Shown piece after piece: positions 15,554 to 27,270 of a stretch of 64,000 nt of DNA. Origin of the DNA: Bacillus pumilus (GTDB taxonomy: Bacteria > Bacillota > Bacilli > Bacillales > Bacillaceae). A program made the position numbers and the translations under genes. Position 1 is the stretch's first letter. Each line of letters begins with the position of its first letter. The notes below the pieces were generated by a model. It was not told where the DNA came from. It made no database searches and was given only the letters and a program-made list of their open reading frames with translations. Where the stretch lies: contig NZ_CP046128.1 of assembly GCF_038738535.1 (NCBI RefSeq), forward strand, positions 1,240,001 through 1,304,000, given 5' to 3'.

Positions 15554-16570
15554 TTTGATATAACTGCCTTGTCTGCCGGTGATTGTACGCAAAAGATTGT
15601 TCATTTTGAGCTCAATCACTGGCTGTGCAACGTTTTTAACAAAGGTGCTAGACAGGGTAAAGGTTAACAGAATGGTCAGCAGCAATAACATCAGTACACT
15701 TGCTGTATTCAGGGCCCAGTCGTCAAACCAAGTCGTTCTAAGCAGCTTGATCACAAAGCCATGTAGTAAATACACATATAACGTTCTTGTGCCCCATTTT
15801 GTAAAGAAGAAACGGCGTGTTGGCACTAATGCAAAGAAGCTGAATGTAGCGCCAAATGCAAGCATGTACCATGCCATTCGTTTCATTGCCGCAATCAATC
15901 CCTCATCTCCAAGAGAAGCATATGACTGTGATCCAAATAAGAAGGAATAATCAAATTCATAGAAATAGCAAAATAAGAATACAGCCATTAATACAAGAAG
16001 TGCTGCCAGCTTTCCTTTGCTTGTACGGATGAATTCAAAATGCTGCTTTTTTAAATAGAAGCCAGCTAAAAACATCGGCAAAAAGACAAACGTACGCGAT
16101 AAGCTGAGCGTATTGCTGATGCTGTCCACGTAACCGACAAGTAACGCAATCGACAAACTGACGATCATCGCCCAGTGAAACGGAAGTTTAGAAAAAGGAA
16201 TGAGCAGCAAATTCCAAAAAAATAAACTAATTAAAAACCATAAAGACCATTGCGGATCAATTGGATTTAAATTGGCCATGCTTTGATCCTGCAAGAGATA
16301 ATAGTAAACTGAATAGATCACCTGAAAAATTAAATATGGGATGATCAGCTTAACGGCGACTTTTTTCATAAAACCTGGCTTTCTAAAGCCTTTTGCAAAG
16401 AAGCCGGAAACCAAGATAAAGGCGGGCATATGAAAAGTATAAATAAACTTGTATAAATAGAGCATCCAATCATTATCATGAATGAATGATCGTAACAAAT
16501 GACCAAAAACAACTAGAAAAATCAGAAGAAATTTCGCATTATCAAAATAACTATCTCGTGAAGATGCCAT
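15551..16570 (-). CDS. ykrP: YkrP, membrane acyltransferase (acyltransferase 3 family)
   Basis: About 339 residues with ten predicted membrane helices. The N-terminal [21 protein letters not shown] carries the conserved His of acyltransferase 3 enzymes, and [16 protein letters not shown] the second family motif. Such enzymes transfer acetyl or succinyl groups to surface polymers or lipids; the substrate is unknown. Start ATG 16570 follows AAAGGTG; a 16-codon longer reading lacks a binding site. Position between ktrD and kinE matches ykrP of B. subtilis. Confidence 0.85.
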   Translation of the reverse strand: MASSRDSYFDNAKFLLIFLVVFGHLLRSFIHDNDWMLYLYKFIYTFHMPAFILVSGFFAKGFRKPGFMKKVAVKLIIPYLIFQVIYSVYYYLLQDQSMANLNPIDPQWSLWFLISLFFWNLLLIPFSKLPFHWAMIVSLSIALLVGYVDSISNTLSLSRTFVFLPMFLAGFYLKKQHFEFIRTSKGKLAALLVLMAVFLFCYFYEFDYSFLFGSQSYASLGDEGLIAAMKRMAWYMLAFGATFSFFALVPTRRFFFTKWGTRTLYVYLLHGFVIKLLRTTWFDDWALNTASVLMLLLLTILLTFTLSSTFVKNVAQPVIELKMNNLLRTITGRQGSYIK

Positions 16571-16862
16571 AACATCACCTTTCCTGCTTGATTTCAAACA
16601 TAAATGTTCTATGTGCACTATTCCCGTATTTGCCCCATTTTAAAATACATTTTGGCTCATTTCGCTATTTGATGTGAAATTGTAGAACGGTTGTAAAAGA
16701 AGCGTAAGAAAAGAGAATCGCAGTTCGATCCTGTCATCCAAATGAAATAAAAGAGACAGTCTTCGTGTAAAAAGTTATTTTTTTTATGAGTCGAATGAAG
16801 GAACAATGAAAATATTGTAGAAATATTGTAGAGGAATGAGGCTGGAAAAGGAGTGTAAGAGA

Positions 16863-19058
16863 ATGACTGAAACGCTCGATGGCGCAGAAGATATCAGAAA
16901 ATTAGAAAAAGAGAACGAATATTTGCGAACAGAGTTGATGCAGCAAAAGAGGCTGTTAAATAAGACGTTAGATGCCATTTTCATATTTGATCAGCACCTC
17001 AATATTATCCAAGCCAACGAAGCGACATGCAGGCTTGTACAGACATCGAAAGAAGACCTCCTCAATAAATCCGTTCTAGATTTCCTATACGGCATCCCGA
17101 AAGACAAAATTGAATGCTCCCTTGATTTATTTTTTCGAAAAGGAAAGTTAAGAAGAGAAATCTCCATTCAGCTTGAAAACGGGGAAACAAAATACATTGA
17201 ATTTGTTGCAGAGAATGACGTCGTGAATCAGCAATATATCGTGGTCATGCGAGATATTTCCTCAAAGAAAATACTAGAACGAGAACGCTCCATGAATGAG
17301 CAGCTGTTCAAAGATTTGTTTGACCGAGCCATTGACGGGATGGTCATTTTTGATCAGGATGGCTGCATGATCGACGCCAATCACTCTTTTTGTCAGAGCT
17401 TTGAGCTACAAAAGACCGATTTAACCGATCGTTATTTAAATGAATTTGTCGAAGATGAAAATCTTCCAGCCTTGCAGCACCTTTTAACGTCACTTAAAGA
17501 AACAGGGAAAGCCAAGGGAGAGCTTCCCGTTACCCTTCAATCTGGCCAGCAAAAATTATTCGAGCTCACGATTACATCAAATGTCATGAGCGGTTTTTAT
17601 ATGTCCATCATGCGGGATATTACAGAAAAAAGGTTAATGGAAGAAAAGCTGTTAAAAAGTGAGGAACGCTTTAGAGAAATTTTCGAAAATGCAATGGATG
17701 CGATCATCATATGGGCAGATGATGGAGAGATTGTGAGAGCAAATGAATCAGCCTGTCGAATTTTTGAATTGCCTATGCACTCACTGATTGGCAAGAAACT
17801 CACAGACTTTCTCGTGAAATCTGATCAGAGATATAGGCCGACTAGAAGACGTTATATTCGGAATCATGAAATAAGGGAAGAGCTGTTGTTCAGAATGGCA
17901 AATGGTCAGTTTAAAGAGCTCGAGTTTACATCAAAGCATGCGGTATTAGAAGGACAGCACTTAACCATTTTACGTAATGTGAGTGATCGAAAAAGAATGG
18001 AAGAGGAGCTGCGCGAAAGTGAGCTCAAATTCCGTAAAGTATTTAATGGATCAATGGACGGCATTGTTCTTTTTGATAACCAGTACCGCATTATCGAAGT
18101 CAATCCATCCGCAAGCGAGCTGCTCGGATTGAAAGACGATCATTTAACGGAAATGAACCTTTTCCATATCCTTGCGCCTTATCAAATTGAACATTTGGCA
18201 CAGCCTGCTCAGGCGATGTCGTTAGATGAAATGGACAATGAAGTTCCGTTTGTGCTGAACCATCCAGATCAGCGTATATTGGAATTCTCTTTTAAACGCA
18301 ACATTATTCATAATATGAATTTGGCGATCTTTAGAGATGTGACAGAGCGGAAGGAATTAGAAGAGCGGGTGAGAAAATCAGATACCCTTCATGTGGTCGG
18401 AGAGCTTGCCGCTGGAATTGCTCATGAAATTAGAAACCCGATGACAGCATTAAAAGGCTTCATACAGCTGTTAAAAGGAAATATTGAAGGGGAGTATTCG
18501 CTCTATTTCAATGTCATCACTTCAGAGCTGAAAAGAATTGAATCCATCATCACCGAATTTTTGATTTTAGCGAAACCGCAAGCCATCGTATATGAAGAAA
18601 AAAATGTTGTGCAAATTATGAAAGACACGATGGATCTTTTGCACGCACAGGCGAACCTCGGCAACGTTCAAATGCATCTCAATGTGTTGGATGAGATTCC
18701 GCTCATTTATTGTGAACAAAACCAATTAAAACAGGTCTTTATTAACATTTTGAAAAATGCAATTGAAGTCATGCCGAGAAAAGGAAATGTCTATGTGAGC
18801 ATTCAGCGGAAGGGCGAAGAGCATATTGTCATTTCACTGCGGGATGAAGGCTGCGGAATGGCAGAGGACAAGCTCAAGCGTCTAGGGGAACCATTTTATA
18901 CGACAAAAGAAAGAGGAACTGGACTTGGCTTAATGGTTAGTTATAAAATTATTGAAGAGCATCAAGGAACGATTGAGGTAGAAAGTGAGGAAGGGGTAGG
19001 AACCGTCTTCCATCTCACGCTTCCACTGAGGCAGAAGAAACAAGAAGGAGAGCACTAA
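16863..19058 (+). CDS. kinE: Sporulation sensor kinase KinE
   Basis: About 731 residues, soluble. A short coiled coil leads into four PAS domains, each closing with a repeat of the kind VVMRDISSKK or SIMRDITEKR, then HisKA (GELAAGIAHEIRNPMTALKGF, phosphorylated His) and HATPase (N box INILKNAIEVMP, G2 box GTGLGLMVSYKI). KinE is one of the kinases that can feed the Spo0F phosphorelay. Start ATG 16863 follows AAAGGAG; nine upstream codons overlap that site. The 292-bp upstream gap contains a tandem AATATTGTAG repeat but no clear promoter. ogt follows after one base, so they form an operon. Confidence 0.9.
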   Translation: MTETLDGAEDIRKLEKENEYLRTELMQQKRLLNKTLDAIFIFDQHLNIIQANEATCRLVQTSKEDLLNKSVLDFLYGIPKDKIECSLDLFFRKGKLRREISIQLENGETKYIEFVAENDVVNQQYIVVMRDISSKKILERERSMNEQLFKDLFDRAIDGMVIFDQDGCMIDANHSFCQSFELQKTDLTDRYLNEFVEDENLPALQHLLTSLKETGKAKGELPVTLQSGQQKLFELTITSNVMSGFYMSIMRDITEKRLMEEKLLKSEERFREIFENAMDAIIIWADDGEIVRANESACRIFELPMHSLIGKKLTDFLVKSDQRYRPTRRRYIRNHEIREELLFRMANGQFKELEFTSKHAVLEGQHLTILRNVSDRKRMEEELRESELKFRKVFNGSMDGIVLFDNQYRIIEVNPSASELLGLKDDHLTEMNLFHILAPYQIEHLAQPAQAMSLDEMDNEVPFVLNHPDQRILEFSFKRNIIHNMNLAIFRDVTERKELEERVRKSDTLHVVGELAAGIAHEIRNPMTALKGFIQLLKGNIEGEYSLYFNVITSELKRIESIITEFLILAKPQAIVYEEKNVVQIMKDTMDLLHAQANLGNVQMHLNVLDEIPLIYCEQNQLKQVFINILKNAIEVMPRKGNVYVSIQRKGEEHIVISLRDEGCGMAEDKLKRLGEPFYTTKERGTGLGLMVSYKIIEEHQGTIEVESEEGVGTVFHLTLPLRQKKQEGEH

Positions 19059-19059
19059 C

Positions 19060-19551
19060 GTGTATTATACCGTCTATCACGCACCAATTGGGGCATTATA
19101 CATACTAGAAAAAGACGATGCCATCATCGAGGTGATGTTTGATGATGAGCCATTTTTAGTAAAAAAGCAGAAAGCCGATCTAAAAGAAGAAGAAACGCCT
19201 GTATTACAAGAAGCGAAAAAGCAGCTAGATGAATATTTCAAGGGAGAGCGCCAAGTATTCGATCTCCCGCTCAAGCAAAAGGGATCTCCGTTTCAAGAGC
19301 AGGTGTGGGAAGCACTTTCGACTATTCCATATGGTGAATCAAAAAGCTATGCAGACATTGCAGAAGCGATTGGCAACCCAAAAGCTGTAAGAGCGATTGG
19401 ACAAGCGAACAGACGCAATGCATTACCTATTTTTATTCCCTGTCACAGAGTGATTGGAAAAGACCGCTCTCTGACGGGCTATGCAGGAACAAAAACAGAC
19501 ATGAAAGCGGTTCTGCTAGAATTAGAAGGTATCCCATTTGTTCAAAAATAA
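19060..19551 (+). CDS. ogt: Methylated-DNA--protein-cysteine methyltransferase Ogt
   Basis: 163 residues. The active-site motif IPCHRVIG (acceptor Cys 128) and the helix-turn-helix part SYADIAEAIGNPKAVRAIGQANRRN are intact. The protein removes O6-alkyl groups from guanine in a suicide reaction. GTG 19060 starts one base after the kinE stop, with AAGGAG in the end of kinE; the two genes are coupled as in B. subtilis. Confidence 0.95.
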   Translation: MYYTVYHAPIGALYILEKDDAIIEVMFDDEPFLVKKQKADLKEEETPVLQEAKKQLDEYFKGERQVFDLPLKQKGSPFQEQVWEALSTIPYGESKSYADIAEAIGNPKAVRAIGQANRRNALPIFIPCHRVIGKDRSLTGYAGTKTDMKAVLLELEGIPFVQK

Positions 19552-19642
19552 ATCGATTGACCTGTTCCAAATGTTTGTCAAGCGACATATCCTTTTATTA
19601 AGCTAAAAAAGTTGGTTGAGGGAAAAAGGAGGGCGCTAGGGA

Positions 19643-19777
19643 ATGTTTTGGGGCAAAAAGAATAAAATGTATGCCGTCACATCACTATGTGTCAAAATGA
19701 ACGTTTTGACAGAAGAACAGAAAAAAGAAATCTTAGCAAAAACGAATGAAATAAAAAAGCGCGGTGCTCTTAAATAA
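19643..19777 (+). CDS. Small protein, 44 residues
   Basis: A short frame with AAAGGAGGG 10 nt upstream of ATG 19643; the product begins MFWGKKNKMYAV and is basic. Its 3' end overlaps the following terminator stem. Strong binding site and own terminator support a real gene; function unknown. Confidence 0.6.
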   Translation: MFWGKKNKMYAVTSLCVKMNVLTEEQKKEILAKTNEIKKRGALK

Positions 19778-19798
19778 TAAGTACACGGCGCTTTTTTT
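19756..19798 (+). terminator. Terminator overlapping the end of the 44-residue gene
   Basis: AAAGCGCGGTG pairs with CACGGCGCTTT (one mismatch), followed by a T run. The hairpin includes the last codons of the small gene. Confidence 0.7.
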
Positions 19799-19802
19799 AT
19801 GA

Positions 19803-20864
19803 TTAGAGTGAGGTGCTTTCAGCGAACAGAGCATCAATCTCTTCTGTATAGTTCGACGTGATAATCCCTTTCTCTGTAATAATACCTGAAATGAGATGGT
19901 GAGGAGTGACATCAAAGGCGGGATTGAATACCTGAACATCAGGCGGTGCAATTTGGACGCCGTTTAATTCCTTTACTTCCAGCGGATCACGCTCTTCAAT
20001 TGGAATATCTGCCCCGTCTTGGGTTGATACATCAAAGGTGGAAAGCGGTGCAGCTATAAAAAACGGAATTTGAAAATGCTTAGCTAAAATGGCGAGACTT
20101 AACGTTCCAATCTTATTCGCCGTATCTCCATTACGGGCAATACGATCAGCTCCAACAATGACAGCGGAAATTTGCTTTTCTTTCATCGTATGGGCTGCCA
20201 TGTTATCTGTAATGAGCGTCACATCTACGCCGCCTTGCATGAGTTCCCATGTTGTCAGCCTAGCCCCTTGAAGAACAGGGCGTGTTTCACAGGCATAAAT
20301 GTGAAGATCGAGATTTTTCTTTTTGGCTAAATAAAATGGAGCAAGGGCTGTTCCGTACCGGCTCGTGGCGATGGAGCCTGCATTGCAAATGGTCATAATA
20401 CGATCACCCGATTTAAAGAGCTGGAGTGCATTTTGACCGATTTGTCTGCATGTTTCTTCATCTTCAATTTGAATTTGAATGGCTTCATGGACAAGGTCTG
20501 TTTTGGCTGCATTGACCGAAGCTGCACGCTCAATGCGCTGCAATAATCGCTCTAAAGCCCAGGCTAAATTCACAGCGGTTGGACGAGCACTGTTTAAATA
20601 TTCTTTTATCTGAATGACTTCTTGTTTAAAAACATCAATTTCTTCTGTCTCAATGTCTTGGGCACTGAGCGCCAGTCCAAAAGCTGCTGTAATGCCAATG
20701 GCAGGTGCTCCCCGCACTTTTAACGTGACAATGGCATCATACACGTCTTCTTTTGTATATAAATGCTCAAACTCAGTTTCGGCCGGTAATTTTTGCTGAT
20801 TCAAAATGTTAATATGGTTTTCTTCCCATTCCACAGAACGGGGGACTTCAAATTCTTTAGACAA
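19803..20864 (-). CDS. mtnA: Methylthioribose-1-phosphate isomerase MtnA
   Basis: 353 residues, the B. subtilis length. It converts 5-methylthioribose-1-phosphate to methylthioribulose-1-phosphate. Family motifs: [12 protein letters not shown] near the N terminus, catalytic Cys in [18 protein letters not shown] and catalytic Asp in [18 protein letters not shown]. The C-terminal part shares the eIF2B-like fold. Starts at TTG 20864 behind AAAGGAGTGA, six bases after mtnK, so mtnK and mtnA form an operon governed by the SAM riboswitch upstream. Confidence 0.96.
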   Translation of the reverse strand: MSKEFEVPRSVEWEENHINILNQQKLPAETEFEHLYTKEDVYDAIVTLKVRGAPAIGITAAFGLALSAQDIETEEIDVFKQEVIQIKEYLNSARPTAVNLAWALERLLQRIERAASVNAAKTDLVHEAIQIQIEDEETCRQIGQNALQLFKSGDRIMTICNAGSIATSRYGTALAPFYLAKKKNLDLHIYACETRPVLQGARLTTWELMQGGVDVTLITDNMAAHTMKEKQISAVIVGADRIARNGDTANKIGTLSLAILAKHFQIPFFIAAPLSTFDVSTQDGADIPIEERDPLEVKELNGVQIAPPDVQVFNPAFDVTPHHLISGIITEKGIITSNYTEEIDALFAESTSL

Positions 20865-20870
20865 AACCCG

Positions 20871-22067
<1,197 letters not shown>

Positions 22068-22086
22068 CTATCCCTCCAAATCATAT

Positions 22087-22303
22087 AAAAAAGCCTCTTT
22101 CTCCTGAGAGAAAGAGGCTTGATGGCGTGTATGCTCAAAGCCTCTCTTATCTCTCAGCACATACGTCTGATGGAATTAGCACCGTGCCCTATAAGACAAT
22201 TGTCTTGGCGCTTACTTGCTGCGCCCCACTTCACAGTGGTATTAACGGTCGGTTGCTGTTGGGGTCAAAAGGCCAAATCCCTCGCCCAACTCTCGATAAG
22301 AGA
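22087..22303 (-). ncRNA. SAM-I riboswitch (S box) of mtnKA, with enlarged P3 arm
   Basis: On the minus strand the aptamer runs from CTTATCGAGAG (about 22300) through GGCGAGGGA, CAGCAACCGACC and GGTGCTAATTCC to GAGAGATAAGAGA (about 22143), all S-box signatures; the first and last segments pair as P1. The terminator (GCCTCTTTCTC / GAGAAAGAGGC and T run) is at 22087-22120. SAM binding should end transcription. Between AACCG and CGGTGCTAATTCC lie about 65 nt able to form several extra hairpins. Confidence 0.93.
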
Positions 22304-22465
22304 AATCAATATGTAATTGTTTCGTGTCTGTTTGCATTTCTTAATTCAAGATATTATCAGAGCTGCGCTTCACATGTCAATCTTTTTTCAAAATTGCTTT
22401 ACAATTCATAAAACAATCCATTACAGTGTTTGTATTGTTACGTAACTTGAATAGAAGGTGAAGAA

Positions 22466-23656
22466 ATGGAATTCCAGCAATCAGATGTATTGAAACAATT
22501 ACCGAAACAATTTTTTGCGTCTCTTGTCCAAAAGGTGCAGAAAAAGGTGCAGGAAGGGGCAGATATCATTAATTTAGGGCAGGGAAATCCTGATCAGCCA
22601 ACCCCTTCGCATATTGTAAAAGCCATGCAGGAAGCGGTATTAAAACCTGAAAATCATCAATACTCGTCATTCCGCGGAACAGCGAAATTAAAAAAGGCTG
22701 CCGCCGCCTTTTATGAAAGAGAATATGGTGTCACGCTTGATCCGATGAAGGAGATTGCGATTTTATTTGGCGGGAAAGCGGGACTTGTTGAGCTGCCGCA
22801 ATGCCTGCTGAATCCTGGAGATACACTCCTTGTCCCAGACCCTGGTTACCCTGATTATTGGTCAGGTGCCGTGCTTGCTGGAGCTCAGATGGTGACGATG
22901 CCGCTTCTTGAACAAAATGATTTTTTACCTGACTATGATCGATTGCCTGAGAATGATAAGAAAAAAGCAAAGTTGATGTATTTAAATTATCCCAACAATC
23001 CGACAGGTGCCACGGCAAGTCGTGCGTTTTTTGAAGAAACCGTTACATTTGCGAGAGATCACAAACTCTGTGTTGTCCATGATTTTGCGTATGGCGGCAT
23101 TGGGTTTGATGGGAAAAAGCCGATCAGCTTTTTGCAAACAGATGGAGCGAAAGAGACGGGTATTGAAATTTATACATTGTCTAAAACGTATAATATGGCC
23201 GGCTGGAGAGTGGGTTTTGCAGCAGGAAATCCGTCTGTTATTGAAGCGATTGAGCTTTATCAGGATCACCTGTTTGTTTCACTGTTTAAAGCAACTCAAG
23301 ATGCAGCAGCGGAAGCCCTATTAAGCGACCAAACGTGCGTACAGGTGCAAAATGATCGATATGAGAAAAGGCGAAATGTGTGGATCGCTGCCTGCAAGGA
23401 GATTGGCTGGGAGGTCACAGCACCAAAGGGGTCATTTTTTGCTTGGCTAAAGGTGCCAGAAGGATATACATCTGAATCTTTTTCTGACGTATTATTAGAG
23501 AAAGCACATGTTGTTGTGGCTCCGGGGAATGGGTTTGGTACTCACGGTGAAGGGTACGTGAGAGTTGGGCTTTTAACAAGTGATGAGCGGTTACAAGAAG
23601 CCGCTCGGCGTATCGCTGCCTTGAATCTGTTTGAAAATAAGCCATTGACAACATAA
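22466..23656 (+). CDS. mtnE: Methionine transaminase MtnE
   Basis: 396 residues, class I/II pyridoxal-phosphate aminotransferase. The cofactor Lys is in TLSKTYNMAGWRVGFAAG; NYPNNPTGA and HDFAYGGIGFDG supply the cofactor-binding Asn and Asp/Tyr, and VRVGLLTSDE the carboxylate-binding Arg. It transaminates 2-keto-4-methylthiobutyrate, the last step of the salvage. It faces away from mtnKA; the 162-bp gap holds its promoter region. Just before the next SAM riboswitch. Confidence 0.92.
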   Translation: MEFQQSDVLKQLPKQFFASLVQKVQKKVQEGADIINLGQGNPDQPTPSHIVKAMQEAVLKPENHQYSSFRGTAKLKKAAAAFYEREYGVTLDPMKEIAILFGGKAGLVELPQCLLNPGDTLLVPDPGYPDYWSGAVLAGAQMVTMPLLEQNDFLPDYDRLPENDKKKAKLMYLNYPNNPTGATASRAFFEETVTFARDHKLCVVHDFAYGGIGFDGKKPISFLQTDGAKETGIEIYTLSKTYNMAGWRVGFAAGNPSVIEAIELYQDHLFVSLFKATQDAAAEALLSDQTCVQVQNDRYEKRRNVWIAACKEIGWEVTAPKGSFFAWLKVPEGYTSESFSDVLLEKAHVVVAPGNGFGTHGEGYVRVGLLTSDERLQEAARRIAALNLFENKPLTT

Positions 23657-23700
23657 AAAAATGGTGCGATAATTCAGACAATATTTAAGAAAATTGAATA

Positions 23701-23866
23701 TTCTTATCAAGAGTAGGCAGAGGGACTAGCCCAATGAAGCCCGGCAACCGACTTCCATGAAGCACGGTGCTAATTCTTGCAGCAAGCGCTGAGAGATAAG
23801 ATTCGGATGAATGACACGAAATAACCTCTTTAAGGCGCTGACAAAGCACTTGAAGAGGTTTTTTAT
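23701..23866 (+). ncRNA. SAM-I riboswitch (S box) of mtnWXBD
   Basis: Aptamer about 23701-23802: CTTATCAAGAG, CAGAGGGACTAGCCC, GAAGCCCGGCAACC, GCACGGTGCTAATTC and GAGAGATAAG. P1 pairs CTTATC with GATAAG. Terminator AACCTCTTTAAG / CTTGAAGAGGTT plus T run at 23823-23866. Size is normal, in contrast to the mtnKA copy. Confidence 0.96.
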
Positions 23867-23903
23867 TGACCATATGCATGACGCAATCGAAAGGGGATTC
23901 CTA

Positions 23904-25124
23904 GTGAGTGAATTACTGGCAACATACGTATTAACACATCGAGAGGATGAACAAGTGAACCGAAAAGCGGAGCAGATCGCACTTGGTTTAACAGTGGGAT
24001 CATGGACAGATTTGCCGCAGCTCAAAAAGGAGCAGCTTCAAAAACATAAAGGACGGGTAGAAAAAGTATCAGAAAAGGTTGCTTCAGCCGAAAATGGCCT
24101 ATATCAATCTGAGGTGACCATTGCTTATCCTGAGGCTAACTTTTCAGCTGATATACCGGCCGTTTTGACGACGATCTTTGGAAAGCTTTCACTTGATGGA
24201 AAAGTGAAGCTAGTCGATATACAATTCTCGGATAGATTTAAAAGAAGCCTGCCAGGACCGGTATTTGGAATTGATGGCATACGCAAAAAAGCAGGCGTGT
24301 TTGATCGTCCGTTGTTGATGAGTATTTTTAAAGGTGTCATTGGCCGTGATATGGCGGATTTAAAAGAGCAGCTCCATTTACAAGCATTAGGCGGCGTTGA
24401 CTTTATCAAAGACGATGAAATTTTATTTGAGAGCCCGCTAGCCCCTTTTGAAGAACGAATCAAAGAAGGAAAAAAGATATTAAAAGAAACATATGAAGAG
24501 ACAGGGCACCGAACGTTATATGCCGTTAATTTAACAGGCAGAACCTTTGAACTGAAGGATCGAGCAAGAAAGGCAGCTGAACTCGGAGCGGATGCACTCT
24601 TATTCAATGTCTTTGCCTACGGACTAGATGTCATGCAAAGCTTAGCTGAGGATCCAGATATTCCATTGCCTATCATGGCCCATCCCGCAGTAAGCGGCGC
24701 TTTGACATCATCGCCTGAATATGGATTCTCGCATTCTCTTCTTTTAGGTAAATTAAATCGATATGCTGGCGCTGATTTGAGTCTTTTTCCCTCACCTTAT
24801 GGGTCGGTCGCACTTCCGAAAAAAGATGCTTTTGGAATCTATGAAGCTTGTGTAAAAGAGGATTTGGTGCAAAAAACGTTCCCAGTCCCGTCAGCAGGCA
24901 TTCACCCTGGAATGGTTCCAGTATTGATTAAAGATTTTGGACTCGATCATGTGATTAATGCTGGTGGAGGAATTCACGGACATCCGCGTGGAGCCATCGG
25001 TGGAGGGAAAGCATTTCGATCGATCATTGATGCGGTGATACATGGAGAGTCGATCCAAGAGAAGGCAGCTTCTTGCCAAGACTTAAAAGCAGCACTTGAT
25101 CTATGGGGAAGGGTAGCGGAATAA
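23904..25124 (+). CDS. mtnW: 2,3-diketo-5-methylthiopentyl-1-phosphate enolase MtnW (RuBisCO-like)
   Basis: About 406 residues, RuBisCO-like protein. The [10 protein letters not shown] motif holds the Lys that is carbamylated and the Asp/Glu metal ligands; [10 protein letters not shown] and the C-terminal [19 protein letters not shown] bind phosphate. It enolises diketo-methylthiopentyl phosphate but lacks carboxylase function. GTG 23904 with AAAGGGG 7 nt upstream is the start; the open frame runs back into the riboswitch terminator and should not be counted. First gene of mtnWXBD. Confidence 0.95.
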   Translation: MSELLATYVLTHREDEQVNRKAEQIALGLTVGSWTDLPQLKKEQLQKHKGRVEKVSEKVASAENGLYQSEVTIAYPEANFSADIPAVLTTIFGKLSLDGKVKLVDIQFSDRFKRSLPGPVFGIDGIRKKAGVFDRPLLMSIFKGVIGRDMADLKEQLHLQALGGVDFIKDDEILFESPLAPFEERIKEGKKILKETYEETGHRTLYAVNLTGRTFELKDRARKAAELGADALLFNVFAYGLDVMQSLAEDPDIPLPIMAHPAVSGALTSSPEYGFSHSLLLGKLNRYAGADLSLFPSPYGSVALPKKDAFGIYEACVKEDLVQKTFPVPSAGIHPGMVPVLIKDFGLDHVINAGGGIHGHPRGAIGGGKAFRSIIDAVIHGESIQEKAASCQDLKAALDLWGRVAE

Positions 25125-25820
25125 ATGAAAAAACCAATTGTATGTTGTGATTTTGATGGAACAATTACGAAAAATGATAATATCATTCGCATCATGAAAC
25201 ACTTTGCACCAAGTGAATGGACGAAGCTGAAGGATGATGTTCTCTCAAAGGAGATCACCATTCAAGAAGGCGTCGGGCAGATGTTTCAATTACTGACGAG
25301 TGATCAAAAAGAAGCCATTCAGTCGTTTATTTTAGAAGATACAGAGATTCGAGAAGGATTCACGCAATTTGTTGATTATGTGAAAAAGGCTGATATCCCT
25401 TTCTATGTGCTAAGCGGCGGGATGGACTTTTTTGTCTATCCCATACTCGAGGGCATTGTGGGCAGAGACAATATTTATTGCAATCATGCCTCATTTGGGG
25501 AAGATCATATTCAGATTGAATGGCCGCATGCCTGCGATTCGCAATGTCAAAATGGCTGTGGATGCTGCAAGCCGTCAATCATTCGAGAGCTGACCCATAA
25601 GAATGACTTCATCATCATGATCGGAGATTCAGTCACCGATGTGGAGGCGGCAAAGCATGCGGATCTCACATTTGCGCGCGACTACTTGCTGAATGAATGT
25701 AAGGAGCTTGGGCTTATATATCAAGAGTATGAAACATTTATTGATCTTAAAGCGCAATTTGATCAAATAAAGGAAGTGAAGGAATGGCAGACGCAAAGAG
25801 CAAGCGCTGGCAGGAGCTAG
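25125..25820 (+). CDS. mtnX: 2-hydroxy-3-keto-5-methylthiopentenyl-1-phosphate phosphatase MtnX
   Basis: 231 residues, HAD phosphatase. Motif [13 protein letters not shown], motif II VLSGGMD and motif [20 protein letters not shown] are intact. The Cys-rich segment [13 protein letters not shown] is a family trait. It dephosphorylates the enol to acireductone. ATG directly follows the mtnW stop and the last 37 bases overlap mtnB. Confidence 0.95.
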   Translation: MKKPIVCCDFDGTITKNDNIIRIMKHFAPSEWTKLKDDVLSKEITIQEGVGQMFQLLTSDQKEAIQSFILEDTEIREGFTQFVDYVKKADIPFYVLSGGMDFFVYPILEGIVGRDNIYCNHASFGEDHIQIEWPHACDSQCQNGCGCCKPSIIRELTHKNDFIIMIGDSVTDVEAAKHADLTFARDYLLNECKELGLIYQEYETFIDLKAQFDQIKEVKEWQTQRASAGRS

Positions 25821-26422
25821 CAGACGTCAAACGTGAACTGGCACAAAGAGACTGGTTTTACGGAACAAGCGGCAATTTATCGATCAAGGTGTCGGATGAT
25901 CCAATCACGTTTTTGGTGACGGCAAGCGGTAAAGATAAACGAAAAGAAACGGATGAAGATTTTGTTTTAGTGAACGCAGCAGGCAAGCCTGATGATCCGA
26001 ACGAACAGCTTAGACCATCAGCCGAAACACTGCTTCACACATACGTGTATGAGCGGACGGAAGCAGGTTGCTGCCTCCATGTCCATACAATCGATAATAA
26101 TGTGATGTCTGAGCTGTATGGGGGTAAGGGCGAGGTTCGTTTGAAAGGAAACGAAATCATCAAGGCGCTTGGTTACTGGGAAGAGGATGCAGAAGTGTCG
26201 ATACCGATTATTGAAAATCCAGCCCACATTCCGCATCTTGCAGCACAATTTGCAAAGCATCTCACTGAAGAGTCAGAATCAGGTGCGGTGCTCATTCGAA
26301 ATCACGGCATCACTGTCTGGGGAAAAACAGCCTTTGAAGCAAAACGAGTATTAGAGGCGTATGAATTTTTATTTAGCTACCACTTAAAATTAATGCTTTA
26401 TCAAAAGCAGCTTGTCAGATAA
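25784..26422 (+). CDS. mtnB: Methylthioribulose-1-phosphate dehydratase MtnB
   Basis: 212 residues, class II aldolase/adducin fold. Signatures: [11 protein letters not shown] near the N terminus, the zinc site [10 protein letters not shown] and [10 protein letters not shown]. It dehydrates methylthioribulose-1-phosphate. The start overlaps mtnX by 37 bases, with GGAAGTGAAGG just upstream. Confidence 0.95.
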   Translation: MADAKSKRWQELADVKRELAQRDWFYGTSGNLSIKVSDDPITFLVTASGKDKRKETDEDFVLVNAAGKPDDPNEQLRPSAETLLHTYVYERTEAGCCLHVHTIDNNVMSELYGGKGEVRLKGNEIIKALGYWEEDAEVSIPIIENPAHIPHLAAQFAKHLTEESESGAVLIRNHGITVWGKTAFEAKRVLEAYEFLFSYHLKLMLYQKQLVR

Positions 26423-26438
26423 AAAGGAGGAAAAGCAC

Positions 26439-26969
26439 ATGGCGACGATTTTGATTCATAACGAAGAGAACACATTACTTGAAAGCGAGCAAGAGGTAGC
26501 AGCATATTTAGAAAAGCAAGGGGTCATTTATGAACATTGGGATATTGCAAAGCTGCCAAACCGGTTATCAGAAAAGTATGATTTAACAGATGAGGAAAAG
26601 GAAGAGATTTTGACTGTTTTTCAAAAGGAAATCCAGCGTATATCTGAAAAACGAGGGTACAAAGCGCAGGATGTGATTTCATTATCTGACGCCACACCAA
26701 ATCTAGATGAGCTGCTCCAAAATTTTAAGCGTGAGCATCATCATACAGATGACGAAGTACGTTTTATTGTAAGCGGGCATGGAATCTTTGCCATTCAGAG
26801 TAAGAATGGCGTCTTTTTTGACGTGAGACTGAATCCAGGCGATTTAATTTCTGTCCCGCCACATATTCGTCACTACTTTACACTTCAAGAGGATCGCAAA
26901 GTGGTCGCAGTTCGCATATTTGTCACAACTGAGGGCTGGGTGCCAATTTACGAGGAAGAAACGGTTTAA
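26439..26969 (+). CDS. mtnD: Acireductone dioxygenase MtnD
   Basis: About 176 residues, cupin fold. Metal ligands are in HHHTDDEVRFIVSGHG (two His and a Glu) and PHIRHYF (last His). With Fe it yields the methionine precursor 2-keto-4-methylthiobutyrate and formate; with Ni an off-pathway product. ATG 26439 is preceded by AAGGAGG; a nine-codon longer reading overlaps mtnB. Last gene of mtnWXBD. B. subtilis has ykvA after it; here that gene is missing. Confidence 0.95.
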   Translation: MATILIHNEENTLLESEQEVAAYLEKQGVIYEHWDIAKLPNRLSEKYDLTDEEKEEILTVFQKEIQRISEKRGYKAQDVISLSDATPNLDELLQNFKREHHHTDDEVRFIVSGHGIFAIQSKNGVFFDVRLNPGDLISVPPHIRHYFTLQEDRKVVAVRIFVTTEGWVPIYEEETV

Positions 26970-26976
26970 TAACAGG

Positions 26977-27017
26977 AGCTGATCATTCCGCATGAGGCGG
27001 ATGATCAGCTTTTTTTT
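26977..27017 (+). terminator. Terminator of mtnWXBD
   Basis: AGCTGATCAT / ATGATCAGCT with an inner CCGC/GCGG pairing, followed by eight T. Confidence 0.95.
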
Positions 27018-27270
27018 AGGAAAATAGGCATAAAATGAGAAAGAAAATAGTTGATTTTGATCTTCCGCATAGGATAAAATTCTGTTTAATCCATGTGTCA
27101 GTCCTGTCCAAATTTGAAGTTTACCCCCAAATTAGATTGGGTAAGAGGTCTTTAGGCTGTAAAAAATTAAATAAAATAAGCATATTTAATTTAATTTACA
27201 AATAAAGTATAATTTTGGTGTCGGATCATTTTGAGCATAGACAGTCGAATTCATTGCGGGAGCTGAGATC

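Noticed and set aside
16801..16832. Tandem AATATTGTAG before kinE as a regulator site
   Set aside because: Only two short A+T-rich units with no known matching regulator; likely chance or slippage.
24125..24607. A 160-codon frame antisense to mtnW
   Set aside because: Shadow of a strongly conserved coding frame, Ser-rich, with no binding site.
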